64,000 nt of DNA, from NCBI RefSeq assembly GCF_030848505.1, contig NZ_JAVDDU010000001.1, positions 1 through 64,000 of the forward strand, given 5' to 3'. The DNA is from Marinimicrobium hydrolyticum. Its GTDB lineage: Bacteria; Pseudomonadota; Gammaproteobacteria; Pseudomonadales; Cellvibrionaceae. The notes below the pieces were generated by a model. That model made no database searches. It was not told the origin of the DNA and saw nothing but the letters and a program-made list of their open reading frames with translations. Shown piece by piece: positions 58,314-64,000 of this stretch (position 1 is the stretch's first letter; each line of letters starts with the position of its first letter). A program made the translations under genes and the position numbers.

Positions 58314-58835
58314 ATGAAAGACCCTATGGGAATGATCGCGGAATTATTTAATCACAAGGTGGCGGGCATTTGCCGCACGGATGTGGATGCTGATCATGCT
58401 CTGGAGTCATTACGAAAAGGTACCAGCTTGAGTTACGATCAGGTGTTCGTCGTACGGCCTGGCGAGCGCCATCCCGATGCGGACTTGGCGCCCGACTGGT
58501 CTCTGATGATACGTTATCAACTCTGGCTGGGCGGAATCGGAGCTCTGCTCGGGCTCGCGGTGTATTTGCTATTTCTGCTGATGGGCGCTGAGTTTGCGTT
58601 TCAGCGCTGGTTAGTGAGCATAAGTTTGTTCGTGATTGGAGGGGCGCTCTCGGGGGTTTTGTTGAGCGCGCTGGCGATGCTACGCCCGGACCATGCTCAA
58701 TATCTGGTGGCCTCCCAAGCGGCGCTGCAAGAAGGCAAGACAGTGGTAGCCGCTCACACGTTAAGTGCCAGCCAGCTCCAGCAAGCGCGACACGTACTGG
58801 AGCGGCTAAAAGTTCGGACCATCAGCACTCTGTAA
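58314..58835 (+). CDS. Small two-helix membrane protein, unknown
   Basis: A 173-residue protein with a soluble N-terminal part (1-65), two membrane helices (about 70-92 and 98-120) and a C-terminal soluble helix. The N-terminal CRTDVDADHALESLRKGTSL looks like a small alpha/beta domain. GGGGGAAG is 4 bp from the ATG. It lies right after the Usp gene and may be a membrane partner of it. I recognise no family. Confidence 0.75.
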   Translation: MKDPMGMIAELFNHKVAGICRTDVDADHALESLRKGTSLSYDQVFVVRPGERHPDADLAPDWSLMIRYQLWLGGIGALLGLAVYLLFLLMGAEFAFQRWLVSISLFVIGGALSGVLLSALAMLRPDHAQYLVASQAALQEGKTVVAAHTLSASQLQQARHVLERLKVRTISTL

Positions 58836-58845
58836 TTACAGAACG

Positions 58846-59448
58846 TTAGTCCTGTTGCTCTTCGGCGGAAATTACCCCGCAGGCAGCGCGTGGGCCGGCA
58901 TCACCAGCCGGGTTGCTACGCATATCGTCGGTTCCGGAATGGATGACAATAGACGTGCCGCCGCCTTGAAATACCGAAGTCTCTCCGGAAAAGCTGGCTT
59001 GAGAAAAGCGTACAGTTCCGCTGAAGCTACCATCGGAGTCAAACTCATAGTTGTACGCATCGCTGTCGCCAACATGAGGGCCATCATCTTCCCCGTGTCC
59101 AACATGCAAAGGATTAAAGTGACCGCCTGCAGCGCCTGCTGGAACGGGATCACCACCTTCTTGCGTGGGTGCTATCGCACAGCTTGGGTTTTCATGGATA
59201 TGAATAGCCCTGGGGCCTGGCGGGATGACATCATTAGAGTCAATATCAAATACAGCCACCAAACCCATCGGAACGTCTTCCATAAGTGTGACTGTGCCGA
59301 GGGTTTGTGTCAGATCCTTGGCGTTGCGGATATCCACCACTATCGTCCTAGGTTCCATGTCCTCAGCGTCATTTTCAGCGCAACCCAGGATACTCAGTGC
59401 CAGAGTGGCTACACCAACTTGGCAGGCCAAGCGTCGTATCATTGTCAT
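58846..59448 (-). CDS. sodC: Copper-zinc superoxide dismutase, lipoprotein
   Basis: A 200-residue Cu/Zn SOD. The signal peptide ends in a lipobox (SILGC, Cys near residue 23), so it is lipid-anchored in the periplasm, probably to the outer membrane. Copper ligands are in AIHIHENPSC and VIHSGTDD, zinc ligands in GGHFNPLHVGHG, and the disulfide Cys are in ENPSC and RAACG; the active-site Arg in GPRAACG is kept. The frame is open to 59571, but GGGAGAG lies 4 bp before the ATG at 59448. It faces a Usp operon and is followed on its strand by the BrkB gene. Confidence 0.95.
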   Translation of the reverse strand: MTMIRRLACQVGVATLALSILGCAENDAEDMEPRTIVVDIRNAKDLTQTLGTVTLMEDVPMGLVAVFDIDSNDVIPPGPRAIHIHENPSCAIAPTQEGGDPVPAGAAGGHFNPLHVGHGEDDGPHVGDSDAYNYEFDSDGSFSGTVRFSQASFSGETSVFQGGGTSIVIHSGTDDMRSNPAGDAGPRAACGVISAEEQQD

Positions 59449-59491
59449 AATTCTCTCCCTTGTCTTAGTATTTACCCGTAGTAAACGCAGC

Positions 59492-60352
59492 CTAAGAGCT
59501 GTCGTCAAGGCCTTTGACGGGTTTTCTATCGTTATAGCGTTGAATGCGTTCGGCATTGAGTTCTGCACCAACCAGAAATATAAATGCGCCGATGAACAAC
59601 CATATCATGGTTGCCACCACTGCGCCCAATGCACCGTATTCCTGCTCAAATTCACCAAAATTTGAGGCATAAAAGGAAAACGCTGTGGAGGCAATGACAA
59701 ACAGAAAGGCCGACACAATTGCACCTGGTAGTAGTTCCTTCCAACTCTCACGATTTCGATCCGGTGCCACACTGTAGACGATTAAATACATGCCAACCAG
59801 TAAACCTAAATACAGCGTCCAACTTAACAAGGTTGCCAGAAGCTCCACTTGCCGCGTTAAAAACACGCTCACGAACAGCGGCATGGCCACCACTACGGTG
59901 ATGGCGACAATGAATGCGACGGTAGAGAAGAGCGTAAGCCCTAGGGTCACCAAGTGGAACTTGATAAAACCGCGCCTCTCCTTGGTGTCATAGGCGATGT
60001 TCAAGGCTTTGGCTACAGCTTTCATGGCTTTGTTGGCGCTCCATAGCGAGACGAGTATCCCTATGGCGACGCCAAAGGTCAGGGAGCCGCCTCCTGTTTC
60101 CGCCAGCGTGGTTAGCCGTTCCGATACAATGCCCATGACTTCCTCTGGCATAAAATTTTCCATGGCGGTGACATGGTTTTCCACCGTTTGTGGGTCGGAT
60201 ATCAAGCCGTAGATTGAAATAACGCTGGCCAGCGCGGGGAAAATTGACAGAAAGATGTAAAAAGCGACGCCTGCCGCCACCAGTGACAGGCTGTCGTCTT
60301 TAATGCGATGTTTCACTCCGATCAGTTGACGCTTCAACTCCGTTAGGAACAT
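59492..60352 (-). CDS. YihY/BrkB family inner-membrane protein
   Basis: A 286-residue integral membrane protein of the YihY/virulence factor BrkB family with about six helices. Family motifs: DDSLSLVAAGVAFYIFLSIFPALA near the N-terminus, KAMKAVAKALNIAYDTKERRG in the middle and ATMIWLFIGAFIFLVGAELNAERIQ near the C-terminus. The family is abundant and its role is unproven. AAAAGGAG is 6 bp before the ATG. It is 43 bp upstream of sodC on the same strand. Confidence 0.95.
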   Translation of the reverse strand: MFLTELKRQLIGVKHRIKDDSLSLVAAGVAFYIFLSIFPALASVISIYGLISDPQTVENHVTAMENFMPEEVMGIVSERLTTLAETGGGSLTFGVAIGILVSLWSANKAMKAVAKALNIAYDTKERRGFIKFHLVTLGLTLFSTVAFIVAITVVVAMPLFVSVFLTRQVELLATLLSWTLYLGLLVGMYLIVYSVAPDRNRESWKELLPGAIVSAFLFVIASTAFSFYASNFGEFEQEYGALGAVVATMIWLFIGAFIFLVGAELNAERIQRYNDRKPVKGLDDSS

Positions 60353-60530
60353 GTCAGACTCCTTTTAACCGACGGGATGCGGGTAGCCGTGCACGCAGCT
60401 ATTTTCTAGTAGCCTTCCATAATTGCCCCACGCTGGCCAGCCTGCTGCAGATAAAAACGCTTAAACGTGCAACGGCTTTCGTCTATTCGTCTTCGTTGGT
60501 TTTGCCCTGTTTCTGGAGTGCATCGGGAAA

Positions 60531-60989
60531 CTATTTATTAACGGTAGGCTCAGGTGCCAGGGGTTCGGCGTTGTCACCATCCCAAGGCTGGCCATCCAGG
60601 GGGCGAGCGCGGGCCAATTCGGCTTCATCTAAGCCGGAGCCGGCTCCGATTTCATCGGCGCTAGCCTCGGCTAACCTTTGATCGGCGGCGCTATCCTCGC
60701 CGTCTGGTTCCCTGGGTGAACGGCTGCCATCCTCGCTGATCAGTGTTTCGGGGGAGAGATCGTCTTGGGTGGTTTGATCCGCGGGTATGGCTCCTCCGGT
60801 CAGGCCTGCTTCGCGAGCCTGCGTTGGTGGCTGGTCGCGTTCAAGTTTGTTTTTGGGCAACGTTTCGCCAATGCCCTCTGTCGGCTCGTCATCGTCGTCG
60901 AAAAAAAGCTCATCGAACTCGGCGGGGTACTCATCATCCGTTTCGTCAATCGGATCGTCGGGGTACTCTTCATATTCACGGTGCGTCAT
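60531..60989 (-). CDS. Acidic disordered protein, 'HPr-related' family
   Basis: A 152-residue, extremely acidic protein (DDPIDETDDEYPAEFDELFF, then SADEIGAGSGLDEAELARAR near residue 110). The DEIGAGxGLDEAELA and PLDGxPWDG motifs are those of a Pseudomonas family often labelled phosphotransferase system, HPr-related; there is no HPr active-site His, so that name is misleading. The protein is probably intrinsically disordered. AGGAGGT, 6 bp before the ATG, is an excellent ribosome site. No function is known. Confidence 0.85.
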   Translation of the reverse strand: MTHREYEEYPDDPIDETDDEYPAEFDELFFDDDDEPTEGIGETLPKNKLERDQPPTQAREAGLTGGAIPADQTTQDDLSPETLISEDGSRSPREPDGEDSAADQRLAEASADEIGAGSGLDEAELARARPLDGQPWDGDNAEPLAPEPTVNK

Positions 60990-61156
60990 TGGTGGACCTC
61001 CTAATACACACTACCCATTTATTTATGCAGTACCCATTTGGTTCCGCATAATCCTGGTGTTGAAGCTGTCTCTATCAATTGTTGACACCGGAGCGATGGA
61101 AAATTCCAAAGGGGTATGTAGCTAGAAGCCAAATGAATGCGCGCAGGAGTGGGTGT

Positions 61157-61747
61157 TCAGTGGGCGCGCAGCTTCAGCTGTCGAAAGATGTGCACTGAGA
61201 CGCCCCATACAAAGCCAATCACGGCGCCGTACAAATGCGCGTCTACGGCCACAGGCACTGGCAGTAGTGGATGCTCAGGGTCGAAGCTCGCGCCTTGCTC
61301 TTGAATCAGTTTAGCGGAGAGGACTACCAAAACAGCGGCAGCGATCCAGGGTGCATCTTTAAAAGACAACAAAACGCCTGCGACTAACAGGCCGTGTAGG
61401 GCGCCGGAGAGCCCGGCGTAGTAGTGCAGCTCTGGGCTGAGCCAATAGAGTCCGGCACCTACGCCCAAGAGGCAGGTCAAGGTCAGTAGCGAGTAGTGGC
61501 TGAGGGGCAGGTGCCGCAGCAGAATGTAGCCGCAGAGCACAAACGCAAAAGCGTTCATGGCTAAATGGTAAACACCATAGTGCACCCAGTGGCCGGTGAG
61601 CAGACGCCACCATTGGCCCTCGGTAATGAGGGTGCGGTTAAATTCCAGCGCGGGTACGCTCCAGAATGGCATCAGGCCCAAAACGAGCATAAGCGCCGCC
61701 AGAACGAATGTCGTTGTCAGGCTGGCGCTTAGGCGGCGTTGGCTCAT
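61157..61747 (-). CDS. rrtA: Rhombosortase (rhomboid-type intramembrane protease)
   Basis: A 196-residue membrane protease of the rhombosortase type with about six helices. Catalytic Ser is in GLSGALHG near residue 115 and His in VDAHLYGAVIG near residue 170; WRLLTGHWVHYGVYHLAMNA is the family N-terminal motif. Rhombosortases cut the C-terminal GlyGly-CTERM tail of exported proteins. No GlyGly-CTERM protein is seen in this window, so the substrate lies elsewhere. It begins 5 bp after the preceding gene's stop on the same strand, a two-gene unit. Confidence 0.9.
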   Translation of the reverse strand: MSQRRLSASLTTTFVLAALMLVLGLMPFWSVPALEFNRTLITEGQWWRLLTGHWVHYGVYHLAMNAFAFVLCGYILLRHLPLSHYSLLTLTCLLGVGAGLYWLSPELHYYAGLSGALHGLLVAGVLLSFKDAPWIAAAVLVVLSAKLIQEQGASFDPEHPLLPVPVAVDAHLYGAVIGFVWGVSVHIFRQLKLRAH

Positions 61748-61752
61748 GGGCT

Positions 61753-62049
61753 TTACTTGGCGCCCGCGTTTTCCAGGGTTTGAATGTAATCGCCCGCGAT
61801 GCGGTGATCTTTTATGGTTTGCAGGAAGGTCTTTCCGTCGGGTCCGGGGGCGTTGAGGTCATAGCCCGCGTCCAGAAAAAATTGTACGAAGGTGTTGAAG
61901 TTTTCCTCGCGCATGCCACGGTAAGCTTTTTCCAGTACGTGGAAGTCCTGGCTAACTCCTTCGGGCGCGGGATAGGTCAGAAAGCTTTTGATGCGTTCGT
62001 CGTCAAAGGTTTCGCCGATGACTTTTTCTTTATCTTTACGTTGGCTCAT
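61753..62049 (-). CDS. PA4642 family protein
   Basis: A 98-residue soluble protein of the PA4642 family, conserved in Pseudomonas-like bacteria and of unknown role. The sequence KEKVIGETFDDERIKSFLTY and the C-terminal GPDGKTFLQTIKDHRIAGDY are characteristic. It lies directly ahead of rrtA in one transcription unit. Being followed by a protease gene does not by itself assign a role. Confidence 0.9.
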   Translation of the reverse strand: MSQRKDKEKVIGETFDDERIKSFLTYPAPEGVSQDFHVLEKAYRGMREENFNTFVQFFLDAGYDLNAPGPDGKTFLQTIKDHRIAGDYIQTLENAGAK

Positions 62050-62406
62050 GTTGCATTCTCAATAAATTGGTTTTAGACGCAGCGATGTAGCTAGTTCAGG
62101 AAAGGGTACCCTGCGTTGTGAGACACGCTGTATATAACGGCCCCTACGCGCTCCCGGCGCTTCGGGGCACTCCTCGCTTCCCTGCGAGTCGTCCATGTAC
62201 GCTCCGCGTCGGCTTCCTGCCTCCGAGGGTCTCAAAACGCTGGAGACTCTTTCCTCTACTGTGTTGCCTGAAAGGACGTCACCATTTGGTATCGCAAAGT
62301 TGAAGGCAGTCCGCAGGGCTGTGCACATGGATGTTACCTGTACGCTTCCCATCGCGCTTTGCCTCCGGTGGTCTCAAAACCCTGCCTATCCTTTCCTTCG
62401 GTTTTT
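62050..62406. repeat. Intergenic repeat region between gatB and PA4642 gene
   Basis: This 357-bp gap holds two diverged copies of one repeat: 62218-62242 (starts TGCCTCCGAGGG) and 62360-62384 (starts TGCCTCCGGTGG) match at 22 of 25 positions, including the exact core GGTCTCAAAAC, 142 bp apart; similarity extends weakly upstream (TGTACGCT in both). The open frame across it reads like no known protein and has the composition of an interspersed repeat. The right end has a T7 run near 62401. No gene is supported. Confidence 0.6.
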
Positions 62407-63861
62407 TTAACCTTCCAGTTTCTTTTTCAAAATATCATTCACTGCCTGAGGGTTTGCCTGCCCCTTGCTGGCCTTCATGATCTGGCCGACGAAGAAGCCC
62501 AACATTTTAGGCCGCTTCGCCTCGTCGGCACTTCGGTAGTTGTCCACCTGTTTGGTGTTGTTGGCGATAACCTCGTCCACCAGTTTTTCCAGGGCGCCGG
62601 TGTCCGATACCTGTTTGAGGCCGCGGGCTTCAATGATGGTGTCGGCGTCACCCTCGCCAAGGGTCATAGCTTCGAAGACTTGTTTGGCAATTTTGCTGGA
62701 CAGGGTGCCGTCGGTCAGTCGCGTGATCAGCCCGGCCAACTGAATCGGCGTGACCTTGGATTGCGTGATGCTTAGCTCTTCTTTGTTCAGGTAAGCGGAC
62801 AAGTCAGCCATAATCCAGTTGGCTGCCAATTTCGCTTCACCGCAAGCTTTCACGGTGGCTTCAAAGTAGTCAGCCACGGCACGTTCCGCGGTCAGTTGCG
62901 TGGCGTCGTATTCGGTCAAGCCATAGTCAGCCACGAAACGTTCACGGCGCGCTTCCGGAAGCTCGGGCATTTGTTGACGCACTTCGTTGATGTACTGATC
63001 GTCGAGGATGACCGGCAGCAGGTCCGGGCAGGGGAAGTACCGATAGTCATCCGAGTCTTCCTTGGTGCGCATGGAACGGGCCACTTTGGTTTCGCCGTTG
63101 TAGAGACGAGTCTCCTGGACAATTTTGCCACCGTCTTCCAATACGTCGATCTGCCGTTCCACTTCCAGCGCAATGGCTTCTTCCATAAAACGGAAGGAGT
63201 TGAGGTTTTTGGTTTCGGTACGCGTACCCAACGTTTCCTGGCCTTTGGGGCGAACGGAGATGTTGACGTCAAAGCGCATGGAGCCCTGAGACATATCGCC
63301 GTCACAGATTTCCAAAGAGGTGGCGATGTTGTGCAGTTTCTTGGCGAAGGCTACCGCTTCTTCGGCGCTGCGCATGTCCGGTTCGGTGACCACTTCTATC
63401 AGCGGGGTGCCGGCGCGGTTCAGGTCGATGCCGCTCATGCCGTGGTAGTCTTCGTGCAGGGATTTACCTGCATCTTCTTCCAAGTGCGCGTGGTGAATGC
63501 GGACTCGCTTGGTTCGGCCTTCAGAGAGTTCCAAGTCCACATAACCCGGGCCAACAATCGGCTCGGCCAACTGGGTGGTTTGATAGCCTTTGGGAAGATC
63601 CGGGTAGAAATAGTTCTTGCGCTCGAACACGGAGCGTTTGCCGATTTCCGCATGCACGGCCAAACCGAACATCACCGCGTAGCGAAACGCGGCTTCGTTG
63701 GCCACAGGCAGCGTGCCCGGCATGGCCAGGTCAATGGCGCACGCTTGGGTGTTGGGCGCTGCGCCGTAGGCGGTGCTGGCGCCGGAGAATATTTTGGTTT
63801 TGGTGGCCAGTTGTACGTGTACTTCCAGCCCGATTACTGTTTCCCATTCCATCTTTGTCAT
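62407..63861 (-). CDS. gatB: Asp/Glu-tRNA amidotransferase subunit B
   Basis: A 484-residue GatB, which phosphorylates Glu-tRNA(Gln) or Asp-tRNA(Asn) and, with GatA and GatC, makes the amide. The start [20 protein letters not shown]-type N-terminus, [19 protein letters not shown] and [22 protein letters not shown] are clear, and the C-terminal YqeY-like domain is complete. AAGG lies 3 bp before the ATG. The tail end of gatA lies just upstream, so gatCAB is an operon on the minus strand. Confidence 0.98.
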   Translation of the reverse strand: MTKMEWETVIGLEVHVQLATKTKIFSGASTAYGAAPNTQACAIDLAMPGTLPVANEAAFRYAVMFGLAVHAEIGKRSVFERKNYFYPDLPKGYQTTQLAEPIVGPGYVDLELSEGRTKRVRIHHAHLEEDAGKSLHEDYHGMSGIDLNRAGTPLIEVVTEPDMRSAEEAVAFAKKLHNIATSLEICDGDMSQGSMRFDVNISVRPKGQETLGTRTETKNLNSFRFMEEAIALEVERQIDVLEDGGKIVQETRLYNGETKVARSMRTKEDSDDYRYFPCPDLLPVILDDQYINEVRQQMPELPEARRERFVADYGLTEYDATQLTAERAVADYFEATVKACGEAKLAANWIMADLSAYLNKEELSITQSKVTPIQLAGLITRLTDGTLSSKIAKQVFEAMTLGEGDADTIIEARGLKQVSDTGALEKLVDEVIANNTKQVDNYRSADEAKRPKMLGFFVGQIMKASKGQANPQAVNDILKKKLEG

Positions 63862-63913
63862 AAACCTTGAGTAGTGGTTTCAGTGGCCCGGTTCGGGGCT
63901 TACTGGCAACGCG

Positions 63914-64000
63914 TCATTCAATACCTGGCGCGGAGCGCGTGTGGAAATCCGTTGTCTGCTGGAACTGGTGGGCAATGTTCAACAGCCGCCCTTCAGCAAA
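63914..64000 (-). CDS. gatA: Glu-tRNA amidotransferase subunit A, 3' end only
   Basis: The last 28 codons and the TGA stop (63914-63916) are in this window; the rest lies beyond its edge. The reading frame ends FAEGRLLNIAHQFQQTTDFH followed by a short tail, which fits the C-terminus of GatA (RLLNxAHQxQQxTDxH). It precedes gatB by 52 bp. Assignment rests on this tail and on context. Confidence 0.8.
   Translation of the reverse strand, partial: FAEGRLLNIAHQFQQTTDFHTRSAPGIE

Noticed and set aside
62059-62352. 97-residue minus-strand frame in the gatB intergenic gap
   Set aside because: The composition and internal repeats indicate a non-coding repeat; no ribosome site is seen.
62896-63870. 324-residue plus-strand frame antisense to gatB
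   Set aside because: gatB is unambiguous on the minus strand; the long antisense frame is a codon-bias effect of a GC-balanced gene.

Overview
The window is a 64-kb piece of a gammaproteobacterial chromosome, about 55% GC by eye, gene-dense on both strands, with no tRNA, rRNA, phage, transposase or CRISPR array. Its gene order resembles Pseudomonas: lpoA-yraN-diaA-BON on one side of rsmI and rnpB, then the dcw cell-wall and division cluster, lpxC, secA, argJ and a Nudix-ThiE gene. The AlgP-like, PA4642-like, 'HPr-related' acidic and rhombosortase genes also fit the Pseudomonas/Cellvibrionales neighbourhood. I infer a marine or soil member of Cellvibrionales or a close relative; the species cannot be fixed from the sequence alone.

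Layout. 1-320: repeat-rich intergenic DNA (ATTCCC-N8-GGGAAT palindrome plus eight 9-bp tandem repeats). 321-4400: MATE pump, prfC (RF3) and two small unknown genes. 4477-8187: a periplasmic chalcone-isomerase-like/TonB-C fusion, then a cNMP-domain sensor, a PilZ c-di-GMP effector and a coiled-coil exported protein. 8276-11201: AlgP-like histone-H1-like protein, SOS-controlled dinB and a lone exbD. 11348-11455: a striking inverted-repeat element. 11542-19089 (minus strand): class Ic aspartate aminotransferase, M48 protease with LemA, BON lipoprotein, diaA, yraN, lpoA. 19142-22430: rsmI and a TonB-dependent receptor. 22652-23029: rnpB. 23345-41289: mraZ-rsmH-ftsL-ftsI-murE-murF-mraY-murD-ftsW-murG-murC-ddlB-ftsQ-ftsA-ftsZ-lpxC, ended by a strong terminator. 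41621-47611: M23 peptidase, secA, argJ, Nudix/ThiE fusion. 47631-64000: accessory and housekeeping genes (yacG, ZIP transporter, ilvD, glutamine amidotransferase, DEAD-box helicase, methyltransferase, MFS, universal stress protein, lipoprotein SodC, BrkB/YihY, rhombosortase, gatB and the 3' end of gatA).

How it works together. The dcw operon runs as one tightly overlapping unit (many 1-8 bp overlaps) behind a sigma70 promoter whose start region carries four GTGGN boxes at exact 10-bp spacing, the expected MraZ operator. It makes UDP-MurNAc-pentapeptide (murE, murF, murC, murD, ddlB), lipid I and II (mraY, murG) and the septal machinery (ftsL, ftsI, ftsW, ftsQ, ftsA, ftsZ). lpoA on the other side of rnpB makes an outer-membrane activator of peptidoglycan synthesis, and the M23 protein adds a hydrolase-type factor.

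Most of the window is well-known core biology. I do not see a clear-cut new defence or biosynthetic system. The best candidates for something undescribed are the anchorless chalcone-isomerase-like/TonB-C fusion, the cNMP-PilZ-coiled-coil gene set, the 108-bp element with perfect 28-bp arms, the Gln replacing Asn in the SxN motif of FtsI, and several unexplained palindromes or repeats near rnpB and gatB.
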